Positions 1 to 7,148 of a stretch of 36,591 nucleotides of DNA are shown piece after piece. The DNA comes from Clostridiales bacterium (lineage in GTDB: Bacteria; Bacillota; Clostridia; Christensenellales; Aristaeellaceae), in contig SVGJ01000022.1 in the NCBI GenBank assembly GCA_015056415.1, positions 1-36,591 on the forward strand. Direction: 5' to 3'. How positions within the stretch are numbered: position 1 is the stretch's first letter; each line of letters opens with the position of its first letter. The notes beneath the pieces are model-generated. The model was not told where the DNA came from and did no database searches. It was given only the letters and a program-made list of their open reading frames with translations. Position numbers and translations under genes: made by a program.

Positions 1-75
1 CAGGGCCTGCGCTTTGCTATCCGCGAGGGTGGCCGTACCGTTGGCTCCGGCGTTATTGCCAAGGTCATCGAGTAA
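1..75 (+). CDS. tuf: Elongation factor Tu, C-terminal end (partial)
   Basis: The first 24 codons in frame 1 read to a TAA stop at 73-75. The peptide contains RFAIREGGRTVGSG and ends in KVIE, the near-invariant C-terminus of bacterial EF-Tu, the GTPase that brings aminoacyl-tRNA to the ribosome. The start and all GTPase motifs lie outside the window. It sits just upstream of rpmG-secE-nusG, a usual neighbourhood in Clostridia. Seen: the conserved C-terminal strand of domain 3. Inferred: the upstream part is intact. Confidence 0.95.
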   Translation, partial: QGLRFAIREGGRTVGSGVIAKVIE

Positions 76-83
76 TTCAACTG

Positions 84-113
84 CCCGGCCGGTGCCGTTA
101 CACACCGGCCGGG
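84..113 (+). promoter_or_regulatory. Perfect 11-bp hairpin between tuf and rpmG
   Basis: Bases 84-94 are exactly complementary to 103-113, with an 8-base loop. The stem is very GC-rich. No T-run follows, so it is not a standard intrinsic terminator. It starts 8 bases after the tuf stop and ends 31 bases before the rpmG start. It may protect the 3' end of tuf mRNA, mark a processing site, or partly attenuate transcription into the lower-expressed genes downstream. Confidence 0.6.
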
Positions 114-144
114 ACAGCCCATACATTGGCAGGAGGTGTCCTAC

Positions 145-306
145 ATGGCAAACGCCGCTCGTAACAAGATTTGCCTGGCCTGCACCGAGTGCAAGCAGCG
201 CAACTACAACAACATGAAGAACAAGAAGAACACTCCGGATCGCATTGAGCTCATGAAGTACTGCCGCTTCTGCAAGAAGCACACTGCTCACCGCGAAACG
301 AAGTAA
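145..306 (+). CDS. rpmG: 50S ribosomal protein L33, zinc-binding form
   Basis: A 53-codon reading frame starting ATG with AGGAGGTG eleven bases upstream. The protein is basic and contains two CxxC pairs (CTEC near residue 12 and CRFC near residue 41), the zinc ribbon of the C+ form of L33, and ends HTAHRETK. L33 is a small protein of the large ribosomal subunit near the E site. Length is typical for the family. It is the first gene after tuf and stands 31 bases before secE. In zinc-limited cells C+ L33 is often replaced by a C- paralogue; none is seen here. Confidence 0.93.
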   Translation: MANAARNKICLACTECKQRNYNNMKNKKNTPDRIELMKYCRFCKKHTAHRETK

Positions 307-337
307 TCTCAACGACCACCGTGAGGATGTGAAAATA

Positions 338-622
338 ATGGCAGAGGAAAAGAAGGTCGCCGTTCAGGAGAAGAAGACTCCTGCAAAGAAGACCGAAGCG
401 TCCAAGATGGACAAGTTTATTTCCTGGTGCAAGAAGCTCCCCTCCCGGATCGCCAAGCCCTTCAAGAACATGTGGTATGAACTGAAGAAGGTTTCCTGGC
501 CCAGCAAGCGCAAGCTGATTGCCTGCTCGGTTACGGTGCTGCTGTTCATGCTGTTCATGGGCATTGTGATCGGTCTGTTGGATTTGGGCGCTACCCAGCT
601 GGTGAGCCTGCTGGTCCTCTAA
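338..622 (+). CDS. secE: Preprotein translocase subunit SecE
   Basis: 94 residues if translation starts at the ATG at 338, which has GAGG at a good distance (323-326). An in-frame GTG at 329 is too close to that site. The N-terminus is lysine-rich. The SecE signature WYELKKVSWPSK lies near residues 48-59, followed by one hydrophobic membrane segment (about residues 64-90). SecE clamps SecY in the SecYEG protein-export channel in the cytoplasmic membrane. Single-membrane-span SecE of this length is normal outside the gamma-proteobacteria. It lies 24 bases upstream of nusG. Confidence 0.95.
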   Translation: MAEEKKVAVQEKKTPAKKTEASKMDKFISWCKKLPSRIAKPFKNMWYELKKVSWPSKRKLIACSVTVLLFMLFMGIVIGLLDLGATQLVSLLVL

Positions 623-646
623 GGCGGTAGCATAGGAGAGAATGAC

Positions 647-1180
647 ATGACTGAAAAGAGCAAGGAGCCCTGCTGGTATGTGGTGCATACCTATTCGGGG
701 TATGAAAACAAGGTCAAGGATACCCTGGAGAAGTCCATTGAAAACAATGGCATGCAGGACCTGATCTTCGATGTCCGGGTCCCTGTGGAGGACGTTGTCG
801 AGATCAAGAACGGCAAGCGCGTCAAGAGCCAGCGCAAGGTGTTCCCCGGCTATGTGCTCGTGCACATGATCGAGACCACCCGCAGCTGGTACGTGGTGCG
901 CAATACTCGTGGCGTCACGGGTTTTGTCGGCCCCGACAGCAAGCCTATCGCCCTGACCCAGGATGAGGTTGACATGATGCTCAACTCCGAGGCCAAGAGC
1001 GTGGAATTCGGCATCGCCATTGGCGAGCGCGTCCGCATTCTGTCCGGCCCCCTGGAGAATTTCAGCGCGATCGTTGAGGATGTAGATACGCTCCGCGGCA
1101 AGCTGACGGTTAAGGTACAAATGTTTGACCGTGAGACTCCCGTGGAAGTGGATCTGGATCAGGTGGAGAAGGAAGACTGA
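647..1180 (+). CDS. nusG: Transcription termination/antitermination factor NusG
   Basis: 177 residues, starting ATG with AGGAGAG at 633-639. The N-terminal NGN domain begins with CWYVVHTYSGYENKV, and the C-terminal KOW motif reads GERVRILSGPLENFSAIVE. NusG binds RNA polymerase and influences pausing, Rho-dependent termination and transcription-translation coupling. Length matches the Firmicutes family. secE-nusG followed by rplK is the standard order. It is followed by an unusually long 256-base gap before rplK packed with hairpins, described separately. Confidence 0.97.
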   Translation: MTEKSKEPCWYVVHTYSGYENKVKDTLEKSIENNGMQDLIFDVRVPVEDVVEIKNGKRVKSQRKVFPGYVLVHMIETTRSWYVVRNTRGVTGFVGPDSKPIALTQDEVDMMLNSEAKSVEFGIAIGERVRILSGPLENFSAIVEDVDTLRGKLTVKVQMFDRETPVEVDLDQVEKED

Positions 1181-1211
1181 TCTGCCTGGCTCTCCAAAGC
1201 ACCCAAAAGGG

Positions 1212-1403
1212 CGGGACAAATGTCCCGACCGGCGCGAGCGAATGCGTGCATTCGCCAAAGCGTAGTCAATGCGCAGCTTTGTGCTGCGAAATGGCTCGAA
1301 AAGGCTTCAACGCCGCGCAAGCGGCGAAGCAGGCAGCGTAAGCTGCTTTTACCAAGGCATCCGTGAAAGCGGATGTGACGTGGGAGGAAGTTGAAACGCT
1401 TCC
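1212..1403 (+). promoter_or_regulatory. Ladder of about seven short hairpins before rplK
   Basis: The 256-base nusG-rplK gap contains successive perfect inverted repeats: 1212-1227 (7 bp), 1238-1255 (8 bp), 1272-1288 (6 bp, 5-base loop), 1311-1326 (6 bp, GCAA loop, extended by 1304-1307 pairing with 1327-1330), 1333-1346 (5 bp, GTAA loop, followed by TTTTA), 1358-1375 (6 bp) and 1386-1403 (5 bp). Two loops fit the stable GNRA type. I see no plausible gene; the - strand frame across it has no family signature. It could be a leader controlling the rplK-rplA mRNA, a processing region, or a dispersed repeat. The assignment to any known RNA family is unknown. Confidence 0.6.
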
Positions 1404-1436
1404 GCGTGACCACACTTTTTAGGAGGTGCCATTACA

Positions 1437-1862
1437 ATGGCCAAGAAAGTTACCGCATTCATTAAGCTGCAGGTTCAGGCTGCCAAGGCCACTCCCGCTC
1501 CGCCTATCGGCCCTGCTCTGGGTCAGCACGGCGTGAACATCCCCGGCTTCTGCAAGGAGTTCAATGAGCGCACCAAGAACGACGTGGGCCTTGTGATCCC
1601 CGTTGTCATCACTGTGTACTCCGACCGTACCTTTACCTTCATCACCAAGACCCCCCCGGTCCCGGTGCTGATCAAGAAGGAACTGGGTCTGGAATCTGCT
1701 TCCGCCCGCCCCAATCGCGACAAGGTTGGCCAGCTGACCAAGGAGCAGGTCCGTAAGATCGCCACCATCAAGATGCCCGACCTGAACGCCGCCAGCATCG
1801 AGGCCGCCATGTCCATGGTCGCCGGTACCGCTCGCAGCATGGGCGTCACCGTGGAGGAATAA
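1437..1862 (+). CDS. rplK: 50S ribosomal protein L11
   Basis: 141 residues, the usual length, starting ATG with AGGAGGT at 1421-1427. The N-terminus [20 protein letters not shown] and the following [11 protein letters not shown] are diagnostic. The C-terminal RNA-binding domain contains KTPP and ends [13 protein letters not shown]11 binds 23S rRNA at the GTPase-associated centre and is needed for factor-dependent GTP hydrolysis and the stringent response through RelA. It is followed by rplA, separated by a 103-base gap with a probable L1-binding site. Confidence 0.97.
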   Translation: MAKKVTAFIKLQVQAAKATPAPPIGPALGQHGVNIPGFCKEFNERTKNDVGLVIPVVITVYSDRTFTFITKTPPVPVLIKKELGLESASARPNRDKVGQLTKEQVRKIATIKMPDLNAASIEAAMSMVAGTARSMGVTVEE

Positions 1863-1900
1863 GGGACTTACGCTCCGGTGTTTGACCTGACAACCAAGTG

Positions 1901-1952
1901 GGGCTAATGCCCCTTAACAATGTGGGAGGACATAGTGCCGCTAATACCACAT
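1901..1952 (+). promoter_or_regulatory. Probable L1-binding autoregulatory leader before rplA
   Basis: Two elements lie in the rplK-rplA gap. The first is a 5-bp hairpin, 1901-1905 with 1910-1914, TAAT loop. The second has a closing helix of 1920-1925 paired with 1947-1952 (ATGTGG with CCACAT), around an asymmetric interior containing GGAGG and CCGCTAATA. The right arm overlaps the last bases before the rplA Shine-Dalgarno (1953-1959). Ribosomal protein L1 is known to repress its own operon by binding an mRNA mimic of its 23S rRNA site, two short helices around an asymmetric loop. The position and shape fit; L1 binding itself is inferred. Confidence 0.5.
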
Positions 1953-1965
1953 GGGAGGAATTAAA

Positions 1966-2655
1966 ATGAAGCATGGTAAGAAGTACCAAGACAGCGTGAA
2001 GCTGATCGACCATCTGAAGCAGTATGATCCTGAGGAGGCCGTGGGTCTGGTTCTGCAGACCGGCAAGGCCAAGTTCGACGAGACCGTTGAGATCTCCGTC
2101 CGTCTGGGCGTTGACCCCCGTCACGCTGACCAGCAGGTCCGTGGCGCTGTGGTTCTGCCCCACGGCACTGGCCGCACCATCCGCGTGCTGGTCATCGCCA
2201 AGGGCGCCAAGGCTGACGAGGCTGTCAAGGCCGGTGCCGACTATGTTGGCGCTGAGGAAATGATCGCCAAGATCCAGAACGAAAACTGGTTCGACTTCGA
2301 CGTCTGCGTGGCCACCCCTGACATGATGGGTCTGGTCGGCCGCATCGGCCGCGTGCTGGGCCCCAAGGGCCTGATGCCCAACCCCAAGTCCGGCACCGTC
2401 ACCATGGACGTGACCAAGGCTATCAGCGAGATCAAGGCCGGTAAGGTGGAGTACCGTCTGGACAAGACCGCTATCATCCACTGCCCCATCGGCAAGGTCT
2501 CCTTCGGCGTCGAGAAGCTCGGCGAGAACCTGCAGACCCTGATGGACGCCATCAACAAGGCCAAGCCCGCCGCCGCCAAGGGCACCTATGTGCGCTCCGT
2601 GTATCTGAGCAGCACCATGGGCCCCGCCGTGCGTGTGAACCCCCTGAAGTTCTAA
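1966..2655 (+). CDS. rplA: 50S ribosomal protein L1
   Basis: 229 residues from the ATG at 1966, chosen because GGGAGGA stands at 1953-1959; an in-frame ATG at 1951 overlaps that site and is unlikely. Diagnostic stretches are [10 protein letters not shown] at the N-terminus, the VLPHGTGR motif, and [19 protein letters not shown]1 forms the mobile stalk at the ribosomal E site and represses its own mRNA in bacteria. Length is normal. Unlike the common rplK-rplA-rplJ-rplL order, a strong terminator follows immediately and rplJ-rplL are not in this window. Confidence 0.97.
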   Translation: MKHGKKYQDSVKLIDHLKQYDPEEAVGLVLQTGKAKFDETVEISVRLGVDPRHADQQVRGAVVLPHGTGRTIRVLVIAKGAKADEAVKAGADYVGAEEMIAKIQNENWFDFDVCVATPDMMGLVGRIGRVLGPKGLMPNPKSGTVTMDVTKAISEIKAGKVEYRLDKTAIIHCPIGKVSFGVEKLGENLQTLMDAINKAKPAAAKGTYVRSVYLSSTMGPAVRVNPLKF

Positions 2656-2669
2656 TCAGAACGCGCTTC

Positions 2670-2704
2670 AACCTCTCCGGAGAGATCCGGAGAGGTTTTT
2701 CTTT
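2670..2704 (+). terminator. Intrinsic terminator after rplA
   Basis: A perfect 12-bp stem (2670-2681 with 2686-2697) with a GAGA loop, followed by TTTTTCTTT. It begins 14 bases after the rplA stop and runs into the end of the convergent ZIP gene. On the - strand no T-run follows, so it is mainly a + strand terminator. Confidence 0.93.
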
Positions 2705-3494
2705 ACCCAAGCGCTACATCCAGAAGCATCATCACGGAAAAACCAGCCAGCATGGCAAAGGTCATCAGGTTTTTGTGTGGGTTGCGCTGACTTTCCGGCA
2801 CAAGCTCTGCTACGACCACGCTGATCATGGCGCCTGCGGCAAAGCTGAGCATGAAGGGAAGCGACTGGTGCACCATCATGGCCAGCAACGCGCCCAGCAG
2901 ACCGGCGAAGGGCTCCACCAATGCGCTGAGCTGTCCGAAAAAGAAAGCCTTTCCGCGGCCAAGCCCTTCACGGCGCAGCGGGAGACTGACGGCAGCGCCC
3001 TCGGGGAAGTTTTGCAGACCAATGCCCAATGCCAGCATCCACGCGCCCATCAAACCCGTGTCGCTCATGCCGAAGGACAATGCACCGAAGGCGACGCCGA
3101 TGGCCAGGCCTTCGGGAATGTTATGCAGGGTGATGGAGGTCACCAGCATCCAGCACCGCCGGCGGCTGTCGGTCATGGTGGCGGCGGGCAGATGGCGTGC
3201 CAGCAGTGCATCGCCCAGCATCAGGATGCAGCCGCCGCACAGGAAGCCGCAGCACCCCACCAGCCAGGGCAGCTGGCCCAGCTCCAGGGCCATATCAATG
3301 CTGGGCGCCAGGAGCGACCAAAAGGAACTGGCCAGCATCACGCCTGCGCCAAAACCCAGCAGGGCGTCCATCAGCGTGGGACGCACACGTCGGGTGAAGA
3401 TCACCAGCGCCGCGCCCAGCGCGGTTACGGACCATGTAAATACCGTCGCAAGCAGCGCTTGCATCGGCAAAGATAAGGAATACAAGCCGTTCAT
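2703..3494 (-). CDS. ZIP-family divalent metal transporter
   Basis: 263 residues, about eight hydrophobic segments. The two ZIP metal-site motifs are clear: HNIPEGLAIGVAFGA (about residues 123-137, helix IV) and QNFPEGAAVSLPL (about 161-173, helix V), followed by LVEPFAG. ZIP proteins bring Zn2+, Fe2+ or Mn2+ into the cytosol. The form resembles the GufA/ZupT branch; the metal cannot be read from sequence. The start ATG has GAGG about nine bases upstream. It is the only clear protein gene on the - strand and converges with rplA. The 60 bases before it hold no convincing promoter, so expression may depend on the leader at 3556-3705. Confidence 0.9.
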   Translation of the reverse strand: MNGLYSLSLPMQALLATVFTWSVTALGAALVIFTRRVRPTLMDALLGFGAGVMLASSFWSLLAPSIDMALELGQLPWLVGCCGFLCGGCILMLGDALLARHLPAATMTDSRRRCWMLVTSITLHNIPEGLAIGVAFGALSFGMSDTGLMGAWMLALGIGLQNFPEGAAVSLPLRREGLGRGKAFFFGQLSALVEPFAGLLGALLAMMVHQSLPFMLSFAAGAMISVVVAELVPESQRNPHKNLMTFAMLAGFSVMMLLDVALG

Positions 3495-3555
3495 GGCAGA
3501 TCGCCTCGCTTACATCAGGGTGATTCAGGCTATGCCGCGGCTTGTTTTTGCGTGC

Positions 3556-3590
3556 AAAAATGCTCCCGAAGGCGAAGTGCCTCGGGAGCA
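3556..3590 (-). terminator. Intrinsic terminator ending the leader RNA
   Basis: On the - strand a 9-bp stem (3582-3590 with 3561-3569) continues inward as 3 bp after a one-base bulge, with a 5-base loop, and is followed by five T residues (3556-3560). The T-run is also the arm of another 7-bp inverted repeat (3545-3551 with 3554-3560). It lies about 60 bases upstream of the ZIP start codon. Confidence 0.8.
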
Positions 3591-3705
3591 GGGCAGGGGA
3601 CGGAACAGAATGCTTTCATGTCTCGTCAGCGGGAAGGCTGTGCAATCAGGGATGTTCTCCTTGCGCGGCGCTTGCCGCCTGTGCGGTTGGCTTCCCTCCT
3701 GCCCA
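3556..3705 (-). ncRNA. Candidate structured leader RNA or small RNA upstream of the ZIP gene
   Basis: Read on the - strand, a -10-like TATACT (3712-3717) precedes a region that folds as follows: a 7-bp outer helix (3698-3704 with 3591-3597), a second helix (3691-3696 with 3631-3636), an inner 5-bp hairpin (3674-3678 with 3665-3669), and further small arms. The outer helix runs directly into an intrinsic terminator at 3556-3590. No convincing -35 was found. I compared it from memory with 6S RNA, SRP RNA, tmRNA, RNase P, T-box, cobalamin, NiCo, manganese, ZTP and c-di-GMP-I motifs and none fits. It may be a metal-responsive attenuator for the ZIP gene or a free small RNA. Confidence 0.5.
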
Positions 3706-3869
3706 TGCTCAAGTATATCCCAAGGCGAAGCGATCCATGCGGAGTTGAGGAAAAATCGCGGCAAGCTTTTATTTTCCAGAAGGGATTTGCGTTGCCCGCG
3801 GAGAAGTAATGAAGGATGCTGTTTTGGCATAGCATCCACAAAGCTATTTTATCGGAGTGGATCATTGGT
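3706..3869 (+). other. Intergenic remainder before the SNF2 gene
   Basis: No gene is seen. It holds the putative - strand -10 (3712-3717) and a 7-bp hairpin with a 10-base loop (3814-3820 with 3831-3837) that would sit in the 5' leader of the + strand gene. No near-consensus + strand promoter was recognised. Confidence 0.5.
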
Positions 3870-6800
3870 ATGACGTTAAGTCCTTATCGTTTAAAGATCC
3901 TCGCTGGCGAAGAGGAATACAAAGCCGGCGAATTATTGATGGAGCGCGGCGGTATCCGCTTGACGGAGCAGACGGCAGAGCATATCCGTTATGCCGTGGC
4001 GGGGGATATCCGCCGTGACATCACCTTTTCCGCTGCTGCTCCGGCTCAGTGTACTTGTGAGGTCTGTCAGGAAAAGGGCGCTTGCCGGCATCTGGTGGCG
4101 GCGACGCTGATGGCACGTGAATCCGGCGCGCTGGATGAGCTGTTCCGCCGCAAGGCAGTGACCGCAGCTCCTCTTCTGATGAACGCCATGGAGTCCGCCT
4201 TGCCTGAGGACGGTACCCTGCGCATGGAGATCACCCTCTTTTATGAAACGCCCCGGCCCCGACAGAAGCCACGGATGAAGATCGGCCTGCGGGTGGGCGA
4301 GGAGCGACTGTATGTGGTACGTTCCATCCCGCAGATGATCGAGGCTGTGACGGAAGGCACACCCATGGAATTCGGCAAGGGGTTTGCCTTCCACCCGGAA
4401 TGGATGCACTTCGCTCCCCGTGAGAAGCGTGTGCTGGATATCCTGCGGGCGCTGTGCCTGGCCCAGCAGGAGGGCGGAACTGCCCTGCGTGGAGCCGAGG
4501 CCCGGGTGATGGCGCTTCCGGAGCCCTATGCCGAGGCGATCCTGAAGGAAATGACCGCGCTGCCCTTCCGCATGGTGGTGGAGGAGAAGTCCATCACGGT
4601 CAAGCGGGTGCGAAGCGCGCGGCTTCCCCTGCACTTCAAGGTGAACAGCACCATGCGGGGCATCACCGTGACAGGGCACTTTCCCCGGGACTTCCAGCCG
4701 TTGACCTCCTCCTGCGCGTACGCGGTGGTGGCGGGAAATGTGGTGGAAGTGGACGAGAGCCAGCGCAGTGTGATGCGCGTTATGTGGCAGGAACAGTTCG
4801 ACGGCCGCTGCGCCTTTGAGTATCCCATGCGGGATATGGGCAGGGTCATCGGCGAGCTGATCCCCTTCCTGAAGCTCACCGGCGTGGTGGAGATCGCCCC
4901 GGAATTGGAAAAGCAGCTGGTGAAGCTGCCGCTCCTCTCACAGCTGTACCTGGACAGGGAAGGCAGGGATGTGGTGGCGCGTACCGTGTTCCGCTACGGC
5001 AGCACGGAGATCGACCCCTTTGATGAAACGCCGCCCCCGGAGACATTCTCCCGCAATGAAAAGCTGCTCCTGCGGGACGCTGCCGCGGAGCGTCAGGTGC
5101 TGGACGCCCTGGGCGGCTCCGGCTTCTATGTGAGCAAGGGTCGGGTCTACCTCACCGGACAGGACGCCATTTTTGATTTTGTTTCCGGCGGCGTGCAGAA
5201 GCTGCAGAGCCTGTGCGAGGTATATTTCTCGCGGGATTTCCGCAAGATGGCGCCCCGCAAGCCTCTGCTGAAGGGCCGCATGCAGATGAAGGGCGGCCAG
5301 CTGGAGCTGCAGTTCACCGAGGAAGGCGAGCCGGCCCAGGAGATCCTGGGCATCATGGAGGCGCTGAGCAAGCGCCGCCGCTATTTCCGGCTGAAGGACG
5401 GATCCTTCCTGGACCTGACGGACATGGAGGAATGGCAGCCCCTGGCGGACAGCCTGGCCGACGCCGCGGACGCAGAGGGATTGACCAACGTCAGCGGCGA
5501 CGCCATTACGTTGCAGGCCTACCGTACCTGCTACCTGAACAGTCTCCTGGAGGAGACCCGGCTGCCTGTAGAGGTGGATGGCTCTGTGCAGCAAACGGTG
5601 CAGGCGCTGGATCAGCCTGCAAGAGCAAAGGTGCGCCTGCCCCACGGCCTGACGCTGCGACCTTACCAGCAGAGGGGCTTTCAGTGGCTCCAGACGCTGG
5701 ATCAGCTGCATATGGGCGGAATCCTGGCCGATGACATGGGCCTGGGGAAGACGGTGCAGGTGATCTCGCTGCTCAAGGCCACCCAGCAGAAGGATCAGGT
5801 GTCGCTGGTGGTGGCGCCTACCTCGCTGACGTATAACTGGCTGAGCGAATTGAACCGCTTCGCGCCGGAGCTCAGCGTCATGGTGCTTTCCGGACCCAGC
5901 GCCCAGCGTGCCAGCCAGATACGCCACGTGAAGGAGATCCGGGATGTGGATGTGCTCATCACCTCCTATCCCTTGATCCGCCGGGACATCGACCAGATGA
6001 CGGATATTTCCTTCCGCTTTGTGATCCTGGACGAGGCCCAACATATCAAGAACGCGGGCAGCGTGGGCGCGGTGGCGGTGAAGCAGCTGCAGGCCAGGAC
6101 GCGCTTTGCCCTGACCGGCACACCCATGGAAAACTCCACGGGTGAATTGTGGAGCATCTTTGATTTTGTGCTCCCCGGCTACCTGAACAGCTACGGCGCC
6201 TTCCTGCGCCGTTATCAGGATGGTGAAAATGCAGACGACCTGCGCCGGAAGATCCGCCCCTTCCTGATGCGCCGACTCAAGAAGGACGTGCTCACCGAGC
6301 TGCCCGACAAGATCGAGGAGGTGCTCACGGCGCAGATGTCCCCCGAACAGAGCAAGGTCTACCGCGCCGCCATGGTGCGCCTGAAGGAGCGGGTGGATCA
6401 CATCATGGCCGAGAAGGGGCTGGGCAGGGGCCGTACCGAAGTGCTGGCCGCCATTACGGAGCTCAGGCAGATCTGTTGCCATCCCGCGCTGGTGCTGCCG
6501 GATTACAGCGGCACCGCCGGCAAAATGGAGATGCTGCTGGAGATTCTCCCCGGCGCCATGGCAGCGGGCCGCAGGGTGCTGCTGTTCTCGCAGTTCACCT
6601 CCATGCTCAAGATCCTGCGCAAGCAGCTGGAGAGCGAGAGCTACGCCACCATGTACCTGGATGGCGAAACGCCTCCCGCCAAGCGGCTGGAGATGACCGA
6701 GCAGTTCAATGCCGGTCAGGGTCAGATCTTCCTCATCTCCCTGAAGGCCGGCGGCACGGGCCTGAACCTGACCGGCGCCGATATGGTGATCCACTACGAC

Positions 6801-7025
6801 CCGTGGTGGAACCCCGCCGCGGAGGATCAGGCCACCGACCGCGCGCACCGCATCGGCCAGACCCGCAAGGTGGAGGTCATCCGTCTGGTGACCCACGGCT
6901 CCATCGAGGAGCAGGTAGTGGAGCTGGGCCAGCGCAAGAAGGCCCTTTTCGACCAGCTCATCACCCCCGGCGAGGAGCTGGTGACTGCCCTGACCGAGCA
7001 GGACATTCGAGCGCTGTTCACATAA
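3870..7025 (+). CDS. SWIM zinc-finger SNF2-family DNA-dependent ATPase
   Basis: 1051 residues from the ATG at 3870 (GGAG at 3854-3857; an upstream in-frame ATG at 3816 lacks a ribosome site). A SWIM finger lies at about residues 61-74 (CTC then CRH), followed by a long SNF2-associated region. The helicase core has Walker A DDMGLGKT (about 621-628), the DEAQ box (about 721), TGTPMENS, and the C-terminal lobe ending GGTGLN and DRAHRIGQ (about 988-995). Such proteins translocate on double-stranded DNA; bacterial members are linked to RNA polymerase recycling (RapA) or unknown roles. SWIM fingers bind DNA or protein. No nuclease or methylase is next to it, so it is not part of an obvious defence cassette. 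Confidence 0.92.
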   Translation: MTLSPYRLKILAGEEEYKAGELLMERGGIRLTEQTAEHIRYAVAGDIRRDITFSAAAPAQCTCEVCQEKGACRHLVAATLMARESGALDELFRRKAVTAAPLLMNAMESALPEDGTLRMEITLFYETPRPRQKPRMKIGLRVGEERLYVVRSIPQMIEAVTEGTPMEFGKGFAFHPEWMHFAPREKRVLDILRALCLAQQEGGTALRGAEARVMALPEPYAEAILKEMTALPFRMVVEEKSITVKRVRSARLPLHFKVNSTMRGITVTGHFPRDFQPLTSSCAYAVVAGNVVEVDESQRSVMRVMWQEQFDGRCAFEYPMRDMGRVIGELIPFLKLTGVVEIAPELEKQLVKLPLLSQLYLDREGRDVVARTVFRYGSTEIDPFDETPPPETFSRNEKLLLRDAAAERQVLDALGGSGFYVSKGRVYLTGQDAIFDFVSGGVQKLQSLCEVYFSRDFRKMAPRKPLLKGRMQMKGGQLELQFTEEGEPAQEILGIMEALSKRRRYFRLKDGSFLDLTDMEEWQPLADSLADAADAEGLTNVSGDAITLQAYRTCYLNSLLEETRLPVEVDGSVQQTVQALDQPARAKVRLPHGLTLRPYQQRGFQWLQTLDQLHMGGILADDMGLGKTVQVISLLKATQQKDQVSLVVAPTSLTYNWLSELNRFAPELSVMVLSGPSAQRASQIRHVKEIRDVDVLITSYPLIRRDIDQMTDISFRFVILDEAQHIKNAGSVGAVAVKQLQARTRFALTGTPMENSTGELWSIFDFVLPGYLNSYGAFLRRYQDGENADDLRRKIRPFLMRRLKKDVLTELPDKIEEVLTAQMSPEQSKVYRAAMVRLKERVDHIMAEKGLGRGRTEVLAAITELRQICCHPALVLPDYSGTAGKMEMLLEILPGAMAAGRRVLLFSQFTSMLKILRKQLESESYATMYLDGETPPAKRLEMTEQFNAGQGQIFLISLKAGGTGLNLTGADMVIHYDPWWNPAAEDQATDRAHRIGQTRKVEVIRLVTHGSIEEQVVELGQRKKALFDQLITPGEELVTALTEQDIRALFT

Positions 7026-7031
7026 GCGAGA

Positions 7032-7060
7032 TTGCATATCAAGAAAACTTGTGGTACAAT
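7032..7060 (+). promoter_or_regulatory. Sigma-A-type promoter for the CotH gene
   Basis: TTGCAT at 7032-7037 and TACAAT at 7055-7060, separated by 17 bases. Transcription should start near 7067. The 80-base leader contains a 6-bp hairpin (7102-7107 with 7115-7120) and then AAGGAAGGA before the start codon. Confidence 0.75.
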
Positions 7061-7148
7061 GCAAGATAGGGCGGGTATGATCCGTTCTATAGGTGACAGC
7101 ATCACAGCGTGAGTCTGTGAATCGATACACGAAAGGAAGGATCGGCAC

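Noticed and set aside
76-144. A tRNA gene between tuf and rpmG
   Set aside because: The gap is only 69 bases with one hairpin and no cloverleaf or T-loop sequence.
1159-1413. An 84-codon - strand frame across the nusG-rplK gap
   Set aside because: It runs through the hairpin ladder, lacks a convincing ribosome site, and reads as an accidental frame of a repeat-like region.
3556-3705. Leader RNA as a c-di-GMP-I riboswitch, because GCACAGG and GCAAGG occur
   Set aside because: Only these short pieces match; the GNRA tetraloop receptor arrangement and conserved spacing are not present.
3556-3705. Leader RNA as SRP RNA or 6S RNA
   Set aside because: The conserved GGAAGCAGC-type SRP tip is absent, and it is too short with no large central bubble for 6S RNA.
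2775-3873. Overlapping + strand frames opposite the ZIP gene
   Set aside because: They cover the antisense of a clear ZIP transporter and the leader RNA; no motifs, low-complexity.
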